From positions 1 to 63,580 of the forward strand of contig CAJONZ010000121.1 of assembly GCA_905236065.1 (NCBI GenBank): 63,580 bases of DNA. Reading direction: 5' to 3'. This document shows, piece by piece, positions 45,475 through 53,162 of the stretch (the stretch's first letter is position 1; every line of letters begins with the position of its first letter). The translations under genes were made by a program, and so were the position numbers. This stretch comes from an uncultured Bacteroidaceae bacterium (lineage in GTDB: Bacteria; Bacteroidota; Bacteroidia; Bacteroidales; Bacteroidaceae). A model generated the notes under the pieces. It was not told the origin of the DNA. It did not search any database and worked only from the letters and a program-made list of their open reading frames with translations.

Positions 45475-46587
45475 ATGAAGAAAATACTCACAGCAATGAT
45501 GGGTGCAGTGCTTATGCTGACACCCCTCAGACTCTCGGCGCAGGAGAAATTCTCCCCCTACGGGTTCATTCAGTTGCAGAGCGGTGCGGGCACCACTTTC
45601 ACCAATGTTGACCAGAGCAAACTCATCTCCCCCACCTTCACAGTGGGTGCCGGTGCCATGGTGATTCCCGAACTCGGTCTTCGTCTCAACGTGAACGGCT
45701 GGAAGCAGAAGGGAGGCTTCGCCAGCATCGACGAGAAATACAAATACAACTACCTCAATGCCGACGTGGACATCATCCTCAACGTCTTCAACCTCTTCAC
45801 CAAGCGCTACAACCGCCTCTTCGACGTCAGCCTGCTGGCCGGAATCGGCGTCAACCATGCCTGGAACAACAACATCGGCTCCCTGCCCCTCGGCAAGGTG
45901 GAGGAAAACATCAACAACGTCTGGGGCGACGGCCTGCAGCAGACCAGCTACAACGGCACATCCTTCCGCATGGGCATGATGTTCGACTTCCGCCTGTCGA
46001 AGAACTGGAAACTCGGACTTGAGGCCGACATGAACGCCATGGGCGACGACTGGAACGCAAAGTACCAACAGCATAAGCGCGACTGGATGCTCACCACCCA
46101 GCTCTCGCTCACCTACCGTTTCGGCGGAAAGGGAAAGCCCAAGAACACCCCCGAACTGCCACCACGCACCGACCCCGTGACCACGCCCACCACCTACACG
46201 ACGCTGACACGTACAGGCGACGTGGAGCAGGCGCAGACCAAGACCGTTAAGGCCGTTCCCACGGCAGCCCCCCTCTGCGAAACCATCTTCTATCAGATTC
46301 GGGAGACAGACACCCCTCAGGAGAAAGAGGCCATCATCCGCCGCGTCGCCCAGTGGTGCAAGCAGTTCCCCCACAAGAATGTCAGCATCAACGGCTATGC
46401 CGACAAAGGCACCGGCAACCCCACCATCAACATGCGTTACGCCCAGCAACGCGCCAACAAAGTGGCTCAGGCCCTCCGCGCCCAAGGCGTACCCGACAGC
46501 CAGATGACCGTCCAAGCCTTTGGCGACACCGTCCAGCCCTATCCTGAGAACGACCAAAACCGCTGCGTGGTCATTATAGGCGACTAA
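45475..46587 (+). CDS. OmpA-family outer-membrane protein
   Basis: 370 residues from MKKILTAMMGAVLMLTPLRLSAQ; a TTG seven codons upstream is unlikely. The N-terminal part (about 25-215) is an eight-strand-type barrel rich in aromatic and alternating residues. A Pro/Thr linker (NTPELPPRTDPVTTPTT) leads to an OmpA/MotB peptidoglycan-binding domain (about 270-370) with VSINGYADKGTGNPTINMRY and AQQRANKVAQALRAQGV. It tethers outer membrane to cell wall. A GAATTTTG box (45449-45456) with TTTG at 45425-45428 may be its promoter. Confidence 0.9.
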   Translation: MKKILTAMMGAVLMLTPLRLSAQEKFSPYGFIQLQSGAGTTFTNVDQSKLISPTFTVGAGAMVIPELGLRLNVNGWKQKGGFASIDEKYKYNYLNADVDIILNVFNLFTKRYNRLFDVSLLAGIGVNHAWNNNIGSLPLGKVEENINNVWGDGLQQTSYNGTSFRMGMMFDFRLSKNWKLGLEADMNAMGDDWNAKYQQHKRDWMLTTQLSLTYRFGGKGKPKNTPELPPRTDPVTTPTTYTTLTRTGDVEQAQTKTVKAVPTAAPLCETIFYQIRETDTPQEKEAIIRRVAQWCKQFPHKNVSINGYADKGTGNPTINMRYAQQRANKVAQALRAQGVPDSQMTVQAFGDTVQPYPENDQNRCVVIIGD

Positions 46588-46631
46588 AAGCCCTTTATCC
46601 CCTCGACCGACCGCAAACTTTCAGCATAGAC

Positions 46632-46670
46632 AATCCCTTTTTGTGCCCCATGCATGAAAAGGGATTTTTT
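46632..46670 (+). terminator. Terminator after ompA-like gene
   Basis: AATCCCTTTT (46632-46641) pairs with AAAAGGGATT (46657-46666) and is followed by a T-run. Classic intrinsic terminator, 45 nt after the stop. Confidence 0.85.
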
Positions 46671-46703
46671 GTTTCTTCCCCACCTACCACCCATTCCAAA
46701 ATG

Positions 46704-46790
46704 ACGCAGAACTCTATCCGACTTCACGCAGTACTCTACTCAACTTCACGCAGAACTCTTCAAACGAGTAGAGTTCTGCGTCATTTTCGC
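46704..46790 (+). repeat. 22-nt triple repeat with inverted end, copy 3
   Basis: Units begin at 46704, 46726 and 46748 (exact 22-nt steps). The inverted unit GTAGAGTTCTGCGTCA starts at 46768. The flank CATTTTCGCTTCA (46782-46794) is also next to copy 4. Confidence 0.85.
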
Positions 46791-46848
46791 TTCACTTCGT
46801 CGTACTTAAAAATGTGGCGAATCATTTGGGCTTTTCACCAAAACAACG

Positions 46849-46856
46849 TACTTTTG
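46849..46856 (+). promoter_or_regulatory. Putative promoter of bspA-like gene (TACTTTTG)
   Basis: -7 box TACTTTTG with TTTG at 46825-46828, 20 nt upstream, the expected Bacteroidetes spacing. It lies 31 nt before the ATG. Confidence 0.75.
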
Positions 46857-46887
46857 CGCAGAAATCATCAACCCAAAAGCAAATATT

Positions 46888-48717
46888 ATGAAAAAGTATT
46901 TCTTCCTGCCCTTCTTTTTGCTGTTATCGTTAGCAACCCATGCCGACACCGTAATGATAGACAGCATCTATTACAATTTGATTGAAAAAGGAATGGCCGC
47001 CGAAGTAGTAAAGGGTACTACTGAATATAAAGGCCAAATCGTCATTCCTTCGACCGTAGTTTATAATGGTGCATCGTATGAGGTAAAAGCCATACGCGAG
47101 GGTGCTTTTTACGGTTGTGAAAAATTGGTATCCGTGGAGATACCCAATAGCGTGACAAGCATGGGCAACGAAGTTTTTTATGGTTGCAAGAGCTTGGTTT
47201 CGGTCAACATTCCCACAAAGGTGACGGCCATAGGTGAATGTTGTTTCTTCAATTGCCACAGCCTGAAATCCTTCAATATACCCGACAACGTGACAAGCAT
47301 CGGGAATGATGCCTTTTGGAATTGTGACAGTCTGGAATCGGTCACCATTGCTAACAGTGTAACGAGCATCGGGAATTACGCTTTCTATAATTGTGTTGGA
47401 CTCACTTCCATCTCAATGCCAGAGAGTGTTACGATTATCGGTGAAAACGCTTTCCTTAATTGTAAGGGACTGGCATCGGTCAATATTGGCAATAACGTGA
47501 AAACCATTGGAAAAGGTGCTTTTAAGGATTGCATTAGCCTGACGTCCCTAACCCTTCCTAACAACGTGGAAGCCATTGGGAACTCTGCTTTTCAGGGGTG
47601 CATCGGCTTGAATTTCGTAACGCTGGGTGACGGATTGAAATCCATTGGCGGACATGCTTTCTCCGGCTGTTCCGCATTGACCTCATTAAATCTTGGCAAC
47701 AGTGTAAAGATCATAGAAGAAAACGCTTTTTCTGAATGCAAAAGTCTGGCCAAATTGATCATTCCAAACAGTGTGACAGGTATCGGAAGTGAAGCCTTTT
47801 CCCTGTGTACAGCTTTAACATCCATCACCCTTGGCAATGGTGTGTGGGAGATTGGTTCAACCGCTTTCCATGGATGCACCAGCCTGACATCCATCGTTAT
47901 CCCTGACAATGTCACTTTTCTTGGTACCAATGTGTTCGCCGGATGCACAGGACTCACCGACGTGAAGCTCGGAAACGGTGTGATGACCCTGTTCGACCAA
48001 GCATTCGTTGGGTGCATCAATCTGAAGTCCATCACCATCCCCAACAGCATACAGACCATCAATAAGCGTGCCTTTGCGAACTGTCGCGGGCTGACCTCCA
48101 TCACCATCCCCAATAGTGTAATGTATATCGGCGATGAAGCCTTCAACGGCTGTACAGAACTGACCTCCATAACAATCGGCAGTGGCGTGAAAAACATCCA
48201 TAACTACACATTCTATCAATGTGCTAAACTAACGGATGTCTATTGTTTGGCAGAAGAGTTGCCTCAGGCTGGGTCTGATGTATTCAAGGAAGCTTACATT
48301 GAATATGCGACACTACATGTACCCGACGCTGCGCTCGACTCTTACAGGAACACGGCACCCTGGAGTGGCTTTGGGAATGTTGTTGGGCTATCAGAAGGGG
48401 AATATGTGAAGCCCCAGAAGTGTGCCAAGCCTACGATTGCGTATGAGGGTGGGGTGTTGAAGTTCAGTTGTGAGACGGAGGGGGTACGGTTTGTACCCCA
48501 GGTGACGATAGGGTATAGTGAGTATCGTGGAACGCTACAAGGGGATGAACTGTCTTTGGAGTTTGGGAATACGTGTACTATCAGTGTCTATGCCAAGAAG
48601 GAGGCATACGAGGATTCGGAAAGGGCATTCATTACGATCACTGTTCCGACGCAGGCCGTGGGCGGGAAGCCAAGCCTTGGTGACATCACACGGATGATAG
48701 AAGAGTATTTGAAATGA
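46888..48717 (+). CDS. BspA-type leucine-rich-repeat surface protein
   Basis: 609 residues, signal peptide MKKYFFLPFFLLLSLATHA. Residues about 50-480 hold about 16-18 LRR_5 repeats of 23 residues (pattern VTSIGNYAFYNCVGLTSISM). A short beta domain (about 510-595, KPTIAYEGGVLKFSCETEG) follows, then a single dockerin-like helix, PSLGDITRMIEEYLK. BspA-type proteins mediate adhesion to host or neighbouring cells. The stop codon merges into the GAAGAAT-type repeat. With the ompA-like gene it separates sufS from sufBCD. Confidence 0.9.
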   Translation: MKKYFFLPFFLLLSLATHADTVMIDSIYYNLIEKGMAAEVVKGTTEYKGQIVIPSTVVYNGASYEVKAIREGAFYGCEKLVSVEIPNSVTSMGNEVFYGCKSLVSVNIPTKVTAIGECCFFNCHSLKSFNIPDNVTSIGNDAFWNCDSLESVTIANSVTSIGNYAFYNCVGLTSISMPESVTIIGENAFLNCKGLASVNIGNNVKTIGKGAFKDCISLTSLTLPNNVEAIGNSAFQGCIGLNFVTLGDGLKSIGGHAFSGCSALTSLNLGNSVKIIEENAFSECKSLAKLIIPNSVTGIGSEAFSLCTALTSITLGNGVWEIGSTAFHGCTSLTSIVIPDNVTFLGTNVFAGCTGLTDVKLGNGVMTLFDQAFVGCINLKSITIPNSIQTINKRAFANCRGLTSITIPNSVMYIGDEAFNGCTELTSITIGSGVKNIHNYTFYQCAKLTDVYCLAEELPQAGSDVFKEAYIEYATLHVPDAALDSYRNTAPWSGFGNVVGLSEGEYVKPQKCAKPTIAYEGGVLKFSCETEGVRFVPQVTIGYSEYRGTLQGDELSLEFGNTCTISVYAKKEAYEDSERAFITITVPTQAVGGKPSLGDITRMIEEYLK

Positions 48718-48818
48718 AGAATGAAAAATGAAGAATGAAGAATAGCCCCCCAACCCCCAAAGGGGGTGGCCATCCGGATGGAGTTCCTCCCCTATGGGGG
48801 GAGGTTAGGAAGGGGCTT
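48713..48818. repeat. GAAGAAT run plus full G/C-rich composite repeat
   Basis: TGAAGAATGAAAAATGAAGA (from 48716) is followed by AGCCCCCCAACCCCC, then AAAGGGGGTGG, the palindrome CCATCCGGATGG, CCTCCCCTATGGGGGGAGG and AAGGGGCT. It is the most complete copy in the window and sits between convergent bspA-like and sufD genes. Confidence 0.85.
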
Positions 48819-50038
48819 TACTTGCACAACCGGCATTCCTCGCATTTTTCCAACTCGCCACGGAAACGTTTTTCAACCTTTACGTAGAGTTTGTCGCGGA
48901 GGGGCTGATACTGTATCTGGTCGATGACCTGACCCATGAAGGCGTTTTTCAGCAGGGTGCGGGCCTCGGCTTCGGGAATGCCACGCTGGCGCATGTAGAA
49001 GAGGGCGGACTCGTCGAGCAGGCCGACGGTTGAGCCGTGGTTGCACTGCACGTCGTCGGCATAGATTTCAAGCATGGGCTGGGTGTACATCCGTGCTGTG
49101 GAGGCGGCGACCAGGTTGGCGTTCACTTCCTGCGAGGATGTTTTCTGGGCCTCTTTCCCGACAAAGATTTTTCCGGCGAAGGCACCCACGGAGTGGTCGT
49201 CCAGGACGTACTTGTAGAGTTGCCGGGATTGGCAACACGGCACCTGGTGGGCTATGAGGGTGTTGTTGTCGATGTGCTGGCTGCCACTGCCGATGGCACA
49301 GCCGTTGAGGGTAATCTCGGCGTTCTCGCCCTGCAAATAGACGTCGCAGAGGTTGCGGGTGTGGCCGTTGAAAAGCGTGACGACGTTGTGCTTCACGGAG
49401 CAGTCGCGGCTTTCCTGAATATAGACATTGCTGAAACGGGCGCAAAGCGGGTTGGTGTCTTCTATCTCGTAGAGGTCGAGGCGGGCGTTGGCCTTGCAAA
49501 CGACCTCGATGACCTGGGTGGTGAGAAAGGACACAGGCTGGGCGTCGGCCTTGTCATTGATGACGATGGTGGCGTCGGCCCCTTCCTCCAAGAGGATGAG
49601 GACGCGGCGGTTCATCATGGTCGGTGCCGTGGCACGGAGCCAGTTATCAACCTGGATGGGTGCGGAGGGGCGGTGGTTGCGAGGCACGTAAATCAGCAGT
49701 CCCTCATGGGCAAGGGCGGTGTTGAGCGCCGTAATGCCGTCGGAGGCGTCGGCCACCTTATTATAATAAGGAGTGAGGTCGATGGGGGCATCCTTGAAGG
49801 AGAAAATGAAAGGTGAGGGGTGAGAGGTGAGGGGAAAAAGCGAGAGGCCGTAGTTGGGGGCAAAGGCTGCCGCCACGTCAGTGTATCGGTAGCGTTCCAC
49901 CTTCCGGGAGGGAAAGCCCTGCGAGGCAAACGCCTGAAAAGCGGCGTCGCGGACGGCGTTCATGACGGCACAACTGCGCTGGCGAATCAGGTCGGCAGCG
50001 TCGTGGTAGAGTTCTATGTATTGGCGTTCTGATTCCAT
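48818..50038 (-). CDS. sufD: Fe-S assembly scaffold subunit SufD
   Basis: 406 residues from ATG 50038, 11 nt after sufC. An in-frame TTG at 50053 would overlap sufC by 4 nt. SufD partners SufB and SufC in building Fe-S clusters. The beta-helical core is visible (GENAEITLNGCAIGSGSQHID) with the conserved helical end VQCNHGSTVGLLDESALFYM. Unusual: the C terminus is rich in cysteine (EKCEECRLCK), as is HQVPCCQSRQ near residue 275. A Cys-rich tail is not a standard part of SufD as I know it. Confidence 0.93.
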   Translation of the reverse strand: MESERQYIELYHDAADLIRQRSCAVMNAVRDAAFQAFASQGFPSRKVERYRYTDVAAAFAPNYGLSLFPLTSHPSPFIFSFKDAPIDLTPYYNKVADASDGITALNTALAHEGLLIYVPRNHRPSAPIQVDNWLRATAPTMMNRRVLILLEEGADATIVINDKADAQPVSFLTTQVIEVVCKANARLDLYEIEDTNPLCARFSNVYIQESRDCSVKHNVVTLFNGHTRNLCDVYLQGENAEITLNGCAIGSGSQHIDNNTLIAHQVPCCQSRQLYKYVLDDHSVGAFAGKIFVGKEAQKTSSQEVNANLVAASTARMYTQPMLEIYADDVQCNHGSTVGLLDESALFYMRQRGIPEAEARTLLKNAFMGQVIDQIQYQPLRDKLYVKVEKRFRGELEKCEECRLCK

Positions 50039-50049
50039 CTTGTCAAGCG

Positions 50050-50808
50050 TCAAACGGTTTCCTGCAAGGAGGATTTTATCCAGTCGAATCCTTCGTTCTC
50101 TATCTGCAAGGCGAGCTCAGGGCCAGCCGTCTTGACGATGCGCCCGTCAATCAGCACGTGCACAAGGTCGGGCTTGATGTAGTCGAGCAAACGCTGGTAG
50201 TGGGTGATAATCATGGCGCTGGTCTCAGGGGTGCGTAGTTTGTTGAAGCCTTCGGCCACGATGCGCAGGGCATCGACATCGAGGCCGGAGTCGGTCTCGT
50301 CGAGGATGCAGAAGGTAGGCTCCAGCATGGCCATCTGGAAGATTTCGTTGCGCTTCTTCTCACCACCCGAGAAACCTTCGTTGACGGAGCGCGTCATGAG
50401 TTTCTGGTCTATCTCGACGAGCTTACGCTTCTCGCGCATGATTTTCAGGAAGTCGGTCGATTTCAGCGGTTCCTTTCCCTGTGCCTGACGGCGGGCGTTG
50501 ACGGCGGCCCGCATGAAGTTGGTCATGGACACGCCAGGAATCTCGACAGGCGTCTGAAACGACATGAAGATGCCGGCATGGGCTCGCTGCTCGGTCGTCA
50601 TGGCCAACAGGTCCTGTCCGTTGAAAAGGATGGAGCCTTCGGTCACTTCGTAGGCAGGGTTGCCGACAATGACGTTGCTCAGGGTGCTTTTCCCGGCTCC
50701 GTTGGTTCCCATGATGGCATGAATCTCACCGTCGGCAATGGTGAGGTCGATGCCTTTCAGTATCTCTTTGCCGGCTACGCGGGCATGTAGGTTCTTAATC
50801 TCTAACAT
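50050..50808 (-). CDS. sufC: Fe-S assembly ATPase SufC
   Basis: 252 residues from ATG 50808 (MLEIKNLHARVAGKEILKGI). ABC-type ATPase: Walker A GTNGAGKST, Q-loop FQTPVEIPG, signature FSGGEKKRNEI, Walker B CILDETDSGLD. SufC has no transporter partner; it drives shape changes in SufBD. The gene lies 199 nt downstream of sufB, with a long hairpin repeat in the gap. Confidence 0.97.
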   Translation of the reverse strand: MLEIKNLHARVAGKEILKGIDLTIADGEIHAIMGTNGAGKSTLSNVIVGNPAYEVTEGSILFNGQDLLAMTTEQRAHAGIFMSFQTPVEIPGVSMTNFMRAAVNARRQAQGKEPLKSTDFLKIMREKRKLVEIDQKLMTRSVNEGFSGGEKKRNEIFQMAMLEPTFCILDETDSGLDVDALRIVAEGFNKLRTPETSAMIITHYQRLLDYIKPDLVHVLIDGRIVKTAGPELALQIENEGFDWIKSSLQETV

Positions 50809-50847
50809 AGTTTTATGTACATTTAAGTTTCTCAAGCTCAACTTTTT

Positions 50848-50975
50848 TGGAAGTTAAAGAGAAGTTAAAAGGAAGTTACCGCTTCGCTTGGAAGTTAAAG
50901 GGACGTATGTCATGTTGATGGGACTACGGTATCGTCCCTTTAACTTCCTTTTAACTCCTTTTCCATTCCCTTCCA
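50848..50975. repeat. GGAAGTTAAAG hairpin repeat, copy B, inside suf operon
   Basis: A 16-nt arm (50890-50905) pairs perfectly with 50933-50948. Further GGAAGTTAAAG units lie to the left. It shares CGCTTCGCTTGGAAGTTAAA and the following GGGACGTATGT with copy A at 17841-17951. It occupies most of the sufB-sufC gap, so it is transcribed with the operon. Confidence 0.85.
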
Positions 50976-51007
50976 TCCTTTCCATTCAACTTGCGAAAGT
51001 TGAGTTT

Positions 51008-52495
51008 TTATCCCACCGTTCCCTCAAGGCTGACGCTCAGGAGTTTCTGGGCCTCGACGGCAAACTCCATCGGCAGTTTGTTGATGACATCCTTCGCATA
51101 GCCGTTGACGATGAGTCCGACGGCCTCCTCGGTTGAGATGCCACGCTGGTTGCAGTAGTAGAGCTGGTTTTCGTTAATCTTTGAGGTTGTGGCCTCATGC
51201 TCCACCGTGGCCGTGTTGTTCTGCACGTCGATGTAGGGGAAGGTGTGGGCACCGCATTCACTGCCTAACAGAAGGCTGTCGCAGCTGGAATAGTTGCGGG
51301 CACCGTCGGCATGTTTCCCCACCTTGACCAAGCCTCGGTAGGAATTTTGGGAACGGCCCGCACTGATGCCTTTTGAAATGATGGTCGATTTGGTATTCTT
51401 TCCAAGGTGAATCATCTTGGTGCCTGTGTCGGCCTCCTGATGGTTGTTGGTGACTGCCACGGAATAAAACTCAGCCTGGGAGTTGTCGCCACTGAGTACG
51501 CAGGAGGGATATTTCCACGTAATGGCAGAGCCTGTCTCCACCTGTGTCCATGAGAGTTTGCTGTTCACGCCGCGAAGGTGTCCGCGCTTCGTGACCAGGT
51601 TGAGCACACCGCCACGGCCTTCGCTGTCACCAGGATACCAATTCTGCACGGTGGAGTATTTCACCTCGGCATTGTCCATCACCACAATCTCAACAATGGC
51701 GGCATGGAGCTGGTTCTCGTCACGCATCGGAGCGGTGCAACCTTCCAGATAACTGACGTAGGAGCCTTCGTCGCAGACAATCAGCGTCCGCTCAAACTGC
51801 CCGGTGTTCCTTGCATTGATGCGGAAATAGGTGGAAAGCTCCATGGGGCAGCGCGTGTTTTTGGGGATATAGACAAAGGAACCGTCGCTGAACACGGCTG
51901 AGTTGAGCGCTGCAAAATAATTGTCGCGGTAGGGCACTACCGAGCCTAAGTATTGGCGCACCAGGTCGGGGTATTGCTGTACGGCCTCGGAAATGGAGCA
52001 AAAGATGATGCCTTTCTCCGAAAGCCGCTCCTTGAAGGTGGTCTTCACCGAGACGGAGTCCATCACGGCATCGACGGCCATGCCCGACAGGGCCATACGC
52101 TCCTCCAAGGGGATGCCCAGCTTGTCGAACGTCTTCATCAGCTCCGGGTCAATCTCCTTTTTCTCACCCTCCTTCGATTTGGCCGTCGGGTCGGCATAGT
52201 AGGAGATAGCCTGATAGTCGATTTCCGGCAACGTGACATGTGCCCACGACGGCTGCTGCTGCCCCTGCCAGTAGCGATAGGCTTCCAGCCGGAAATCCAA
52301 CAACCATTCGGGCTCGTTCTTTTTCCGAGAAATCAGCCTGACAACCTCCTCGTTCAGACCTTTCTCTATGATTTCAGTCTCTACGTCTGTGGTGAAGCCG
52401 AACTCGTACTTCTTCTCGGCCACGGCCTTCACAAAAGCGTTGGGCTCTTGTGCGACGGCAGACGCCGTAGAGGGGGTTTGCACACTCACATCCAT
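51008..52495 (-). CDS. sufB: Fe-S assembly scaffold subunit SufB
   Basis: 495 residues from ATG 52495; an in-frame GTG at 52522 would add nine residues. SufB is the main scaffold on which Fe-S clusters form. Typical blocks: [60 protein letters not shown] and [20 protein letters not shown]. Its first 41 codons overlap the end of cvpA in another frame. Confidence 0.96.
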   Translation of the reverse strand: MDVSVQTPSTASAVAQEPNAFVKAVAEKKYEFGFTTDVETEIIEKGLNEEVVRLISRKKNEPEWLLDFRLEAYRYWQGQQQPSWAHVTLPEIDYQAISYYADPTAKSKEGEKKEIDPELMKTFDKLGIPLEERMALSGMAVDAVMDSVSVKTTFKERLSEKGIIFCSISEAVQQYPDLVRQYLGSVVPYRDNYFAALNSAVFSDGSFVYIPKNTRCPMELSTYFRINARNTGQFERTLIVCDEGSYVSYLEGCTAPMRDENQLHAAIVEIVVMDNAEVKYSTVQNWYPGDSEGRGGVLNLVTKRGHLRGVNSKLSWTQVETGSAITWKYPSCVLSGDNSQAEFYSVAVTNNHQEADTGTKMIHLGKNTKSTIISKGISAGRSQNSYRGLVKVGKHADGARNYSSCDSLLLGSECGAHTFPYIDVQNNTATVEHEATTSKINENQLYYCNQRGISTEEAVGLIVNGYAKDVINKLPMEFAVEAQKLLSVSLEGTVG

Positions 52496-53111
52496 CTTTC
52501 CTTGTTTCTTCACTTTCAGCACTCAAAATATTTTTCAATGTCCCTTTTATCGTCCCATCCTTGTCCTCCAAGACACCGTCAACCAAGTCTTTGATGCCCT
52601 TTCGGGGTACTTCGCCATGGGCTATTTCCGTGGAATCCGTCACGATGATGATGTCTGGCACAACGGGTTGGCAGGCATGTTTGACGGCATAGTACAACTC
52701 ACTGCGCACTTCCAGCAATTCGGGGTGATAACCGAATTTGCTCTCGATGAAGTCCATGCCGTTACAGGCAAAGCCCAGCACAAGGCCATAACTCAACACA
52801 CCCAAAGTTGCACCCGCCAATCGGTTCAGAAAACCCAGGTGGACACAGGAAGCAACCTTGGTCAGCAGTGCGGCAATCCAGCCCAAGGCTACCGGCACCA
52901 GAATGACAATGACCACAAAGGCCACCATGTGACCCGTACTGGCACTCGCCCCGCTTTTGTCTGCCAAGAAATCACCACATTGCTGATAAAGCATGGACGC
53001 CAGGATAAGTCCCAGCGCCACGCCTATAAAATTTGCTATCTGCTTGAATGCGCCTTGGCAAAAGCCGATGATGGCTCCCAGCGCAAGCACGGCGATAATC
53101 AGTGTGTCCAT
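52374..53111 (-). CDS. CvpA-family membrane protein with extended, overlapping end
   Basis: 245 residues, but the CvpA family core (four membrane segments, about 1-155) is usually about 160-180 residues in Bacteroidetes. Conserved: [47 protein letters not shown]. The last 41 codons overlap sufB in a different frame and read as Arg/Cys-rich sequence, so they look like readthrough rather than selected protein. A frame loss near 52510-52530 may have removed the original stop. CvpA proteins affect envelope homeostasis and, in enterobacteria, colicin V production. The order infB-cvpA-sufB is common in this phylum. Confidence 0.75.
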   Translation of the reverse strand: MDTLIIAVLALGAIIGFCQGAFKQIANFIGVALGLILASMLYQQCGDFLADKSGASASTGHMVAFVVIVILVPVALGWIAALLTKVASCVHLGFLNRLAGATLGVLSYGLVLGFACNGMDFIESKFGYHPELLEVRSELYYAVKHACQPVVPDIIIVTDSTEIAHGEVPRKGIKDLVDGVLEDKDGTIKGTLKNILSAESEETRKDGCECANPLYGVCRRTRAQRFCEGRGREEVRVRLHHRRRD

Positions 53112-53129
53112 TCAGTCGTCAAGGGCCAA

Positions 53130-53146
53130 AGCCCCAGGGAGGGGCT
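53130..53146 (-). terminator. Short G/C hairpin between infB and cvpA
   Basis: AGCCCC (53130-53135) pairs with GGGGCT (53141-53146), loop AGGGA. No T-run follows on the minus strand, so it may only slow transcription. Confidence 0.35.
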
Positions 53147-53162
53147 CCGACCGTCCTGTTCT

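Noticed and set aside
45412-46557. Minus-strand open frame opposite the ompA-like gene
   Set aside because: Gly/Val-rich antisense reading; the plus strand has a signal peptide and an OmpA domain.
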